A stretch of DNA of 27,959 nt from PNC22 sp035654175. Lineage in GTDB: Bacteria > Planctomycetota > Phycisphaerae > Phycisphaerales > UBA1924. The stretch lies in the NCBI GenBank assembly GCA_035654175.1, contig DASRXL010000010.1, positions 1-27,959 on the forward strand, given 5' to 3'. Below, piece by piece: positions 16,577 through 23,536 of the stretch. The notes beneath the pieces were generated by a model. That model searched no databases and had not been told where the DNA came from. It worked only from the letters and a program-made list of their open reading frames with translations. Positions within the stretch are counted from its first letter, which is position 1. Each line of letters opens with the position of its first letter. The position numbers and the translations under genes are program-made.

Positions 16577-17963
16577 TGGCGTACGCGAACAGATTGAGGT
16601 AGAGGATCGCGTCGAGCGTGTTCACCGCGCCGTCGGCGTTGAGGTCCGCGCCGCTCCCCCCGCCCGCGAATTCTCCGAGGAAGCGGATCACGTCGCGAGT
16701 ATCCACCACCCCGTCGCGGGTGGTGTCGGCGGGATGTGCGCCGATGATCGCGACCAGCGCGTTGAAATCCGCGTCGTCGATGTCGCCGTCCCGGTCGAGG
16801 TCGGCGTACGCGTCGAAGTCGGGGTCGGCCTCCGCGCGCCCGAGCAGCCCGAATGCAAGCACCCCGTCGGCGCGCGTGTGGGCCCCGTCGTGGTCGAGGT
16901 CGCCGGGGTCGGTCGCGGGCGTCGCGACGACGCGGAGCTCCACGTCGAGCCGGGTCCCCGCGCCGATCACCGGCGGCGCATCGACCCACTCGAGCCACAC
17001 CGAGAGCGAGTCGTCGTTGGGGTTCACCGTGCCGGCGAGGTACGCCTGCACCGCGATCGCTCCGACAGGCGCCGAGACGGACTCCACGACCACCTCGATC
17101 GAGGGGCTGCCCGGGTTCCAGCTCGCGCCGTTGTCCTTGAGCAGCGCAAAGGAGCCGCCGGGCGCGACGGGGCGCGGCCGGTCGAACAGGTGGCGCGAGC
17201 GGGGCGCGTCCGGCACCTCGATCGTCCGGGCGCGATCCTGCGGGTCCACGACCCTGAGATAGCGCGCGTCGTACAGGCCCTCGTCCGTGTCCGCGAGCAT
17301 GCTGCTGAGCATCGCCAGGCGGAAGGCGTCCAAGCCTCGCCCGTTCGCCCCGCCCTCGAGCGTGATGTCGTCGGCCGCGTACCACGCGTAGCTCACCAGA
17401 ACATCCGTCCGCCCTACGGCGGGATCGGGCCAGCGGCGCCTGCAGACGAGTATGGCCTTGCCGCCGTAGAAGCCCTGCCCCTGGATGGTGACGCGATCGT
17501 CGCCGTGCGGGTCGCCGGTGACCACGTCGGCCCTGGACATATCCGGGATGAGGTCCAGCGGCAGCCCCTGCTCGCGGAACGAGGGGCCGGTGACGATCGA
17601 CGTCCCGAACGGGGAGGACATCCCGTCGGCCCGCTGCACGAGCGGTCGGATGAGTCCGTTGGCGATGATGTCGGCCCCGGTGAGCGGGTAGGAGCCTGTG
17701 TCGGGCACGCGGTCGTAGAGCTCGACGATCGCGTAGGCGTCGGGCCCGCCCGTGCGCGGATCGTCCACGCGCCCCCCGCGGTAGTAGAGCGCAATGGGCG
17801 GCTCGAGAACCCCTCCGCCGGGCACGGCGACGAGCGCAACCTCGCCGTCGTCGTGGAAGGTGTAGTTCTGCGCGGGTGCGCCCGGGGCGACCGCGCCCGC
17901 CACGGCGAGGGACATTGCGGGCGGGCGCAGCCGGCCGAGGGCGCTCCAGAGGGATGCGATCAC
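16572..17963 (-). CDS. Secreted protein of unknown fold with EF-hand/dockerin-like C-terminus
   Basis: A 463-residue exported protein. The signal peptide spans about 1-32 (MSLAVAGAVAPGAPAQ is the hydrophobic and cleavage part). Residues 33-350 are not recognised; they are rich in Asp, Gly and aromatics (for example NYTFHDDGEVALVAVPGGGV). The last 109 residues (355-463) hold four EF-hand-like loops: DLDHDGAHTRADGVLAF, DLDRDGDIDDADFNALV, DTTRDGVVDTRDVIRFL and DLNADGAVNTLDAILYL. Unlike the other dockerin-like proteins here it does not end in Cys. The GTG start at 17963 overlaps the upstream stop as GTGA, giving translational coupling with the jelly-roll dockerin-like gene; this start also gives the signal peptide. 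The gene belongs to the operator-controlled pair. Confidence 0.75.
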   Translation of the reverse strand: MIASLWSALGRLRPPAMSLAVAGAVAPGAPAQNYTFHDDGEVALVAVPGGGVLEPPIALYYRGGRVDDPRTGGPDAYAIVELYDRVPDTGSYPLTGADIIANGLIRPLVQRADGMSSPFGTSIVTGPSFREQGLPLDLIPDMSRADVVTGDPHGDDRVTIQGQGFYGGKAILVCRRRWPDPAVGRTDVLVSYAWYAADDITLEGGANGRGLDAFRLAMLSSMLADTDEGLYDARYLRVVDPQDRARTIEVPDAPRSRHLFDRPRPVAPGGSFALLKDNGASWNPGSPSIEVVVESVSAPVGAIAVQAYLAGTVNPNDDSLSVWLEWVDAPPVIGAGTRLDVELRVVATPATDPGDLDHDGAHTRADGVLAFGLLGRAEADPDFDAYADLDRDGDIDDADFNALVAIIGAHPADTTRDGVVDTRDVIRFLGEFAGGGSGADLNADGAVNTLDAILYLNLFAYAT

Positions 17964-18724
17964 GGGCAGGGCTGGGTCCAGGCGTTCAGGAAGGCGATCA
18001 CGTCGCGGGTGTCGATCGCGCCGTTCCCGTCGAAGTCGGCCTGATCGTCGGACGCGGTCCAGAGGTTCAGGAAGGCGATGACGTCGCGGGTGTCGATCGC
18101 GCTGTCGCAGTTGGTGTCCGCGAGGCACTGCGTGAACGAGAGATCGTCCCAGAAGATCGTGCCGGTCGAGTCCGACGCCCCGAAGCGGATGGGCAGGACG
18201 CTGACGCTGGTCGCGAAGGGGGGCCATTCGTCCGAGAGCTCGTCGCACCCGACGATGATGCTCATCTGCACCCATTGACCGTCGGTGTGGCCGTCGATCG
18301 AGAGGTCCTCGACGGGGAGATAGATCGACGTGTCGTCGCGGCGGAACTCGAGCTTGAGGCCCGAGCTGGCGCCGTCGAGCGGCTGATCCGCGGGGATCGC
18401 GTACCACCCGCTCACGCGCGCCGGGCCGCCCCGCCACACGTAGGGCGGGTCGTAGAACTCGAAGTTGTCGTCGAGCAGGTTCGTGGTGGCGCCGACGAAA
18501 TCGGCGCCGGAGGGCAGCTCGAGCGCGCGCTCGCCGCTCCGGATGAGCGCGCCCGGATCGCCGGTCTCCACGAAGCGCGCGGTGTTGAACAACTGCCACC
18601 CCTCGGGCTCGCCCGTGAAGTCGTCCAGGATCTCGAACCCGCCGTTGTGAAGAAGCTCTTCCTGCGCCTGCGCTGCGCCCGCGAGGGCGGCGAGAGCGAC
18701 GATGCAGAGGGGGCCGCGGCTCAT
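17960..18724 (-). CDS. Secreted jelly-roll (CBM-like) protein with dockerin-like C-terminus
   Basis: A 254-residue exported protein. Signal peptide 1-20 (ALAALAGAAQAQ). Residues 22-195 look like a carbohydrate-binding jelly roll: LLHNGGFEILDDF at the start, GEPEGWQLFNTARF, ARVSGWYAIPADQ in the middle and GTIFWDDLSFTQ as last strand, the pattern of CBM4/9-like and related modules. Residues 199-254 form two dockerin-like repeats (DTNCDSAIDTRDVIAFLNLW and DFDGNGAIDTRDVIAFLNAW) ending TQPCP. The ATG at 18724 has an SD (CAGGAGCC). A TTGACA promoter and a LacI-type operator lie upstream, so expression is probably induced by a sugar. Glycan binding is inferred from fold and neighbours. Confidence 0.78.
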   Translation of the reverse strand: MSRGPLCIVALAALAGAAQAQEELLHNGGFEILDDFTGEPEGWQLFNTARFVETGDPGALIRSGERALELPSGADFVGATTNLLDDNFEFYDPPYVWRGGPARVSGWYAIPADQPLDGASSGLKLEFRRDDTSIYLPVEDLSIDGHTDGQWVQMSIIVGCDELSDEWPPFATSVSVLPIRFGASDSTGTIFWDDLSFTQCLADTNCDSAIDTRDVIAFLNLWTASDDQADFDGNGAIDTRDVIAFLNAWTQPCP

Positions 18725-18782
18725 GGATGGCTCCTGTCGGTGTGGCCCCGCGGCTGCGCGCGGGGCGGTGAGAATCCGGGAA

Positions 18783-18831
18783 AGAAAGCGTTTACATCAG
18801 ACATTGGACCGGTTCCCGCCGACGCTGTCAA
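18783..18831 (-). promoter_or_regulatory. Promoter and LacI-family-type operator of the dockerin pair
   Basis: On the minus strand TTGACA (18831-18826), a 17-base spacer and TCCAAT (18808-18803) make a good sigma-70-like promoter. The predicted start point falls at the edge of the operator TGTAAACGCTTTCT (18796-18783), which fits the LacI-family consensus TGWAANCGNTTWCA except at the last base. It lies 58 bases before the ATG. The same 13-base core occurs before the gene at 26865. Confidence 0.7.
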
Positions 18832-18859
18832 TAGCCGCTTGCACCTATTTCCCGCGCGC

Positions 18860-19759
18860 TCACTCCTTCAGCCCCTGCGTCGCGATGCCCTCGGTGAAGG
18901 TGCGCTGCGTCAGCACGAACAGAACAAGAACCGGCGCCAGCACGAGCGTGCTCGCGGCCATGAGCAGGTTCCAAGGCACGTTCCCCGCCTGCGATTGGTA
19001 CAGCGCCAGCCCCAGCGCCAGCGTGAAGTGCTCCTGCTTCTGCAGAAAGATCAGGGGGGCCAGGAAGTCGTTCCACACGAAAATGAACTGGAAGAGCGCG
19101 ACCACCGCGAGCGCCGGACGCGAGAGCGGCAGGATCACCCTCGTGAAGATGCCCCAGTGCGAGCACCCGTCGATCGCCGCCGCCTCGTCAAGCTCGCGCG
19201 GGATCGTCAGGTAGAACTGCCTGAGCAGGAAGACATTGAACGCGCCGGCGAACCACGAGGGCACCCACAGCGGCCGGAGCGTGCCGATCCACCCCAGCTG
19301 CTTGAAGAGCACGTACATGGGCCCCATCAGCACGGGAAAGGGGATCATCATGGTCGCTAGGAGCAGCGCGAACAGCGGCCCGCGACCCCGCCACCGCACC
19401 CGGGCGAATCCGTACGCGACGACGGCGCTCGAGACGACCATGCCGGACACGCTGAGCAGCGCGACCACGAGCGAGTTGCGCAGGAAGAGCGGGAAGTCCA
19501 CCACCGGGTCGGTCCACACGCCGCGCACGACCGCGCGCCCCTGCTCGTCCAGTTCGCCGACGTAGTTCTCGCGAGCGAAGCGGGGGAGATCGCCCACCGG
19601 CTCGGGCAGGAGCGTGGGGGGGTGGGCGAGCGTCTGCGCCGTGGGCTTGAGCGAGGTCGAGAGCATCCAGATCAGCGGCAGCGCATACAGCAGGCCGACA
19701 AGCGCGGCCGCGAGGTTCAGGATCAGCCTCCTGCTGGCGAACGCACGCCTGCATCCCAT
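18860..19759 (-). CDS. Carbohydrate ABC transporter permease, MalG type
   Basis: A 299-residue inner-membrane permease with six predicted membrane helices, the second half of a CUT1-type sugar importer. The EAA loop, EAAAIDGCSHWGIFTRVILP (192-211), contacts the ATPase subunit. The N-terminal helix (11-35) is followed by SLKPTAQ, typical of MalG-like subunits. A periplasmic stretch of about 40 residues (56-90) is longer than usual. The C-terminus (FTEGIATQGLKE) is the family's normal end (GLTAGAVKG in MalG-like proteins). The ATG at 19759 was chosen for the short cytoplasmic N-terminus; the open frame further upstream crosses a palindromic spacer. The SD is weak (GGTGG). No ATPase gene is in the window. 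Confidence 0.88.
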   Translation of the reverse strand: MGCRRAFASRRLILNLAAALVGLLYALPLIWMLSTSLKPTAQTLAHPPTLLPEPVGDLPRFARENYVGELDEQGRAVVRGVWTDPVVDFPLFLRNSLVVALLSVSGMVVSSAVVAYGFARVRWRGRGPLFALLLATMMIPFPVLMGPMYVLFKQLGWIGTLRPLWVPSWFAGAFNVFLLRQFYLTIPRELDEAAAIDGCSHWGIFTRVILPLSRPALAVVALFQFIFVWNDFLAPLIFLQKQEHFTLALGLALYQSQAGNVPWNLLMAASTLVLAPVLVLFVLTQRTFTEGIATQGLKE

Positions 19760-19760
19760 G

Positions 19761-19880
19761 TGCCACCGGCGGCTTGTCCGCCGGTGCATCGGCCCGGTCG
19801 CCGAAAGCGCTGACGAGCATCCGGGTGGGGTCCACGCGGTGCAAGCCGCCGAGCACCGGCGGACGGGCCGCCAGCGGCAC
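19761..19880. repeat. Inverted pair of REP-like palindromes between the permease genes
   Basis: CACCGGCGG-CTTGT-CCGCCGGTG (19764-19786) is a perfect 9-bp hairpin. A related unit at 19853-19879 starts GCACCGGCGGAC and matches the reverse complement of the first unit at about 23 of 27 positions. The two copies face each other across about 66 bases. The layout resembles REP/BIME-type intergenic elements. The 149-base spacer contains nothing else recognisable. Confidence 0.6.
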
Positions 19881-19908
19881 AGACGTGGAGCTGGATGGCG
19901 TTCACCCA

Positions 19909-20832
19909 CTATGCCCCCCTGTAGTACACGAGCCTCCGGCTCGAGACAATCGTGAACCAGGTCAGCGCCAGCACGATCAGGAGCTGCACCCAGGCCATCG
20001 CGCTGGCGTAGCCCATCTTGGAGTATGGGAACGCGTTGTCATAGAGATACGTCGTGTAGAAGTAGCCCGCGCGGTCCGGACCGCCCGAGGTCCCGAGCAT
20101 CACGTACGGCACCGCGAACACCTGCCACGCCGCGATGATCCCCACGATCACGTTGAACAGCACGACCGGCGAGATCATCGGGAGCGTCACGTGCAGGAAC
20201 CGGCCGGAGGGGGAGACCCCGTCGAGCGCCGCGGCCTCGTAGAGCGACGCCGGCACGTCCTGCAAGGCCGCGAGGTAGATCACCACCGCGTTGCCGATGC
20301 CCCAAAGGCTCATGAGGATGAGCGAGGGCATCACCCAGTTCGGGCTGCCCAGCCAGTTGGGGCCGCGCAGCTCCGTCCCGAGCACCGCGTTGACCACACC
20401 CAGGAGCGGGTCGAGCGCGTTGTTGATCAGCCCCAATTCGCCGTTGAACATCCACATCCACACCATCGCCGCGGCGACGAGCGGCACGAGCGAGGGGAGG
20501 AAGACCATCGCCCGCCAGAACCCGCGGAAGCGGACGGGGGTGTTGAGAAGGCACGCGATCGCGATCGCGGCGGCCGTGCACAGCGGAACGCCCACGAACA
20601 CATACACCGCGGTGTTGCGCAGGACCTTCCAGAACACCGGGTCGTGCCACAGCCGGCCGTAGTTCTCCAGGCCGATCCAGAGCGGCGGCTCCAGCACCGT
20701 GTAGTCCGTGAAGCTGTAGTACAGGGTCAGCGCGATCGGCGCCGCGAGGAAGGCGGCGAAGCCCGCGAGCCACGGGCTCACGAAGAGCAGCCCGACCAGG
20801 CCGGGGGCCGGGCGCCGGCGCGCGCCCTTCAC
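19909..20832 (-). CDS. Carbohydrate ABC transporter permease, MalF type
   Basis: A 307-residue inner-membrane permease, first half of the CUT1 importer. It opens with a basic segment and the first helix (GLVGLLFVSPWLAGFAAFLA), then the family pattern YSFTDYTVLEPPLWIGLENY (39-58). The EAA loop is EAAALDGVSPSGRFLHVTLP (199-218). The final segment carries helices VQLLIVLALTWFTIV and a short basic end. The start is GTG at 20832: its GTG overlaps the TGA of the binding-protein gene (GTGA) and GGGGAGGAG lies just before it, so translation is coupled. The partner permease begins 149 bases downstream, across a pair of palindromes. Confidence 0.9.
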   Translation of the reverse strand: MKGARRRPAPGLVGLLFVSPWLAGFAAFLAAPIALTLYYSFTDYTVLEPPLWIGLENYGRLWHDPVFWKVLRNTAVYVFVGVPLCTAAAIAIACLLNTPVRFRGFWRAMVFLPSLVPLVAAAMVWMWMFNGELGLINNALDPLLGVVNAVLGTELRGPNWLGSPNWVMPSLILMSLWGIGNAVVIYLAALQDVPASLYEAAALDGVSPSGRFLHVTLPMISPVVLFNVIVGIIAAWQVFAVPYVMLGTSGGPDRAGYFYTTYLYDNAFPYSKMGYASAMAWVQLLIVLALTWFTIVSSRRLVYYRGA

Positions 20833-22316
20833 GGCTCCTCCCCGATCTGGGGGATGCGATCGGTCAGCGCCCGGTCGCCGTAGCGCCTGCGCGAGCGCTC
20901 CGCGGCGAGGTCGATGAAGCCCTGCGCGCGCGCCTGGATCTCGCGCAGGGCCGTCGCGGCATCGACGCGGAGGTCCCACATCGCCCCCATCTTGGTGATG
21001 AACTCCGCCTCGTACTGCGACCAGACGCGCGTGGGCGGCTTGGGGAACGCGCGCGCGCTCCGCACCAGCCCGTTGTGCATCGCGATCCAGCGGTTCGGGT
21101 GGGAGGCGACGAATCCCGGCGAGACGTCCGCCAGCGGCGAGGGCTTGGCGTGGTCGCGCGCGAGCGCCTCCAGGCACTCCCGCCGCTGTGTGAACGCGAT
21201 GAATTCGAGCGCCTCGCGCGGCCGCTTGCACCCGCGCGGCACGCACAGCACGTCCGCCTCCAGCAGGGCGATCGGGCGCTCCGGGTCGTAGAGGCTCTCC
21301 TCCACCGGGAACGGGGCCGCGCCATAGTCGAAGTCGGGCCTGAACGTCTGCACCACGTTCGCGAGGAACGGGCCGTGGAGCGCCATCGCCACCTTCCCAC
21401 CCAGGAGCGCCTGCTGCACCGAGTTGTAATTGCCAAAGCCGGACTGGAAGGCGAGCAGCCGCGACGCGCCGATCCGCTCCGGGTATGTCTGGAGCCACTC
21501 GTAGGCGCGGATGTTCTCCGGCGCGCCCGCTGTCGCCCGCGTGGCCGCCGCGTCGAGCAGGTCGCCGCCGAAGAAGTAGCCCCAGATCCAGTCCCACCAC
21601 CCCGGCTCGCGGTGCACGAACCCGGCGCGGAGCAGCTCGCCCCGCGGGCCGACCGAGGTCAGGCGATCGGCCGTCTGGTCCAGCTCCGCGATCGTGCGGG
21701 GAGGGCGGTCGGGGTCGAGCCCCGCGCCCGCGAAGGCCGAGCGGCTGTAATAGAGCGCCATGCTGCTGCACGTGCTCACCGCGCCCCACGGCGTGCCCTT
21801 GTAGAGCAGCAGGTCGAGCGCCGGCCGGGCGTAGCGCTCGGGGCGGAGGGGCCAGCCGCTCTCGCCGCCGTAGGACGCCAGCCGCGGCGCGAGCTCCGCG
21901 CGGTATGCCTCGTCGAGCGCGTCGAGCGGGAGCAGCGCCCCGCTCTCGGCGAAGGCCGGGAGCGAGAAGTTCCACAGGCCCAGGACATCCGGCGGATCGC
22001 CGCCGGCGATCGAGACCATCGACTTCTGCTCGATCGCGCTGAGGGAGAAGTAGCGCACGTAGATGCGATCCTGCGATCGGTTGAAGCGGTCCACGACGCG
22101 GCGCATCGCGTCGCCCTCCTGCCCCGTCCATTTTTCCCAGTAGTCGAGCACCACGCGCCCGGGCGGCGCCTCGCGGGCGCCGCGCGGGCCGAGCACCGCG
22201 TACGCCACCGCCGCGGCCCCCATCGCCGCGACGGCGGCCCGGCGCGACACGCGGCCCGCGGCCCTGAGCGGGCCGGCGCCGGATACCTGCTCGCCTCGAC
22301 CGCTCGCGTGCTGCAT
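20829..22316 (-). CDS. Sugar ABC transporter substrate-binding protein
   Basis: A 495-residue extracellular solute-binding protein (family 1 type) that delivers oligosaccharide to the two permeases. The N-terminus has a twin-arginine-like signal, SRRAAVAAMGAAAVAYAVLG (24-43), and no lipobox Cys, so it may be exported by Tat or stay anchored by this helix. Domain features: VVLDYWEKWTGQEGDAMRRV at 55, IAGGDPPDVLGLWNFSLPAF, ALYYSRSAFAGAGLDPDRPP (typical hinge region), GKVAMALHGPFLANVV and the C-terminal MWDLRVDAATALREIQARAQ. The ATG at 22316 has only a weak SD; a GTG at the VSRR position would give a shorter signal and cannot be excluded. The upstream gene ends 33 bases before it, suggesting one operon. 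Confidence 0.88.
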   Translation of the reverse strand: MQHASGRGEQVSGAGPLRAAGRVSRRAAVAAMGAAAVAYAVLGPRGAREAPPGRVVLDYWEKWTGQEGDAMRRVVDRFNRSQDRIYVRYFSLSAIEQKSMVSIAGGDPPDVLGLWNFSLPAFAESGALLPLDALDEAYRAELAPRLASYGGESGWPLRPERYARPALDLLLYKGTPWGAVSTCSSMALYYSRSAFAGAGLDPDRPPRTIAELDQTADRLTSVGPRGELLRAGFVHREPGWWDWIWGYFFGGDLLDAAATRATAGAPENIRAYEWLQTYPERIGASRLLAFQSGFGNYNSVQQALLGGKVAMALHGPFLANVVQTFRPDFDYGAAPFPVEESLYDPERPIALLEADVLCVPRGCKRPREALEFIAFTQRRECLEALARDHAKPSPLADVSPGFVASHPNRWIAMHNGLVRSARAFPKPPTRVWSQYEAEFITKMGAMWDLRVDAATALREIQARAQGFIDLAAERSRRRYGDRALTDRIPQIGEEP

Positions 22317-22349
22317 GGTTCAGGGTCTAGATCCCGCGTAGGCCCCGGT

Positions 22350-22739
22350 TCAGTCGTCTTCCGGGCGCGGGGATCTCTGTGGCGATCGCTCGGCGATCGC
22401 GTGTCGGTCCGAGTTTATCCGCTCGATCGTCTGCTCCCACTCGCTCTTGGGGAAGAGCGTCGGCCGCCCGGTGGCCGGGTTCGTCAGGCCGACGTCGGGA
22501 TCCAGGGGCAGCGGACGCGTCCAGAGCTCCTGCTCCACGCGCCCCCTCGCCATTTTGAACTCCTCGCCGGTCTCGCGGCACACCAGCGTGACCGTCTCGG
22601 CGAGCTGGTCGTACGAATAGGGGTTCGCCGACCGCGTGCTGCGCACCCACAGGAACGCGGCGGCCGCGAGCAGGAGCAGGGGGACGATCCAGCGCACCCA
22701 CCCGGCCTTGTTCAGCAGTTCCCTGAGCCGATCGAGCAT
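22350..22739 (-). CDS. Small single-pass membrane protein of unknown function
   Basis: A 129-residue protein with one membrane helix (about 15-33: VRWIVPLLLLAAAAFLWV) and a mostly polar remainder with short segments such as VTLVCRETGEEFKMARGR and TLFPKSEWEQTIERINSD. I recognise no domain; the CRETGEEF part has the look of a short zinc-ribbon-like or peptide-binding strand pair, but only one Cys is present. The start ATG at 22739 follows CGGAGG and lies 14 bases after the prepilin-like gene stop. Its constant neighbour is the prepilin-like protein, so it may act with it at the membrane. Confidence 0.7.
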   Translation of the reverse strand: MLDRLRELLNKAGWVRWIVPLLLLAAAAFLWVRSTRSANPYSYDQLAETVTLVCRETGEEFKMARGRVEQELWTRPLPLDPDVGLTNPATGRPTLFPKSEWEQTIERINSDRHAIAERSPQRSPRPEDD

Positions 22740-22753
22740 GCCGAAGCCTCCGG

Positions 22754-23536
22754 TCAATCGGGGTAGTAGTGGCCCCAGTTGTAGAAGGGCCCCGGGGCCC
22801 CGTAGGGGTCCTCCGCCTCGCGCGCCCAGTACTCGGGCAGCGTGAGCTGCTCCACGTGCATGTCGCCGAAGAGCAGGTTGGTTGATCCCGCGGAGGCGGT
22901 CTCGATGATGTTGTCCCCGATCTCCTGGCGCCGGCGGGGCGCATTGTGGCGCGGGATCCAGTCGATAGCGTCGGCGAGCCACACCACCCAGTCGAGGTGC
23001 TTGATCTGCACGATGGGGCGGTTCTCGACGCCCGATTCGCTCCCGTCGGCGTGCCTCGTCCACTTCGAGTCGTTGAGGTAGTACTCGGTCCACCAGTCGT
23101 CGTTCCCGTCGTCGTCCTCGTCCCACGTGTAGACCAGGCCGTGCTGGCGCATGTCGTGGCGGACGATCGGGTCGAGCACGCTCGCCGGGCCCCGAGCCGC
23201 GGGGCACGTGAACGCCTCGTTCTTGGCCTCGCTCAGGTACTCGTTGAACGCGACCACGCCGTGCCAGTACATCGTGACGTTGCGGACGTTGTCGTCGTTC
23301 GGGATGCTCGGCAGCTGGCTGCGGAAGTCGATCCACGCCGGGTTGCGCTGCGAATCGAAGTACATCTGGACGGCGATCCCGACCTGCCGCTCGTTGCTCT
23401 GGCAGATCGTCGTCCACGCCGCGTCGCGCGCCTTGCCGAGCCCGGGCAGGAGCAGGCTGATCAGCAGCGCGATGATCGACACCACGACGAGCAGCTCGAT
23501 CAGTGTGAACGCCCCCCGCACCCGGCTGCCTCTCAT
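22754..23536 (-). CDS. Prepilin-like (type II secretion/H-X9-DG type) protein
   Basis: A 260-residue protein. The N-terminus is a type IV prepilin signal: short basic leader MRGSRVRGA, then FTLIELLVVVSIIALLISLL, with Phe10 as mature residue 1 and the conserved Glu at +5 (Glu14); Ala instead of Gly stands at -1, as is common in planctomycete sequences. A long hydrophobic helix and a globular domain follow; it ends with NLLFGDMHVEQLTLPEYW, similar to the C-terminal H-X9-DG region of planctomycete and lentisphaeral prepilin-like proteins. The ATG at 23536 overlaps the TGA of the GH94 gene (ATGA), and GGGAGG is 11 bases upstream. The location suggests a surface role in capture or transport of the glycan, not ordinary pili. 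Confidence 0.85.
   Translation of the reverse strand: MRGSRVRGAFTLIELLVVVSIIALLISLLLPGLGKARDAAWTTICQSNERQVGIAVQMYFDSQRNPAWIDFRSQLPSIPNDDNVRNVTMYWHGVVAFNEYLSEAKNEAFTCPAARGPASVLDPIVRHDMRQHGLVYTWDEDDDGNDDWWTEYYLNDSKWTRHADGSESGVENRPIVQIKHLDWVVWLADAIDWIPRHNAPRRRQEIGDNIIETASAGSTNLLFGDMHVEQLTLPEYWAREAEDPYGAPGPFYNWGHYYPD

Noticed and set aside
19803..19814. GAAAGCGCTGAC between the permease genes as a third operator copy
   Set aside because: The left half matches the operator, but the right half differs at half of its positions and no promoter or start codon is placed to use it.
22754..23536. True type IV pilus or type II secretion system locus
   Set aside because: Only one prepilin-like gene is present; no assembly ATPase, inner-membrane platform, secretin or prepilin peptidase is seen.
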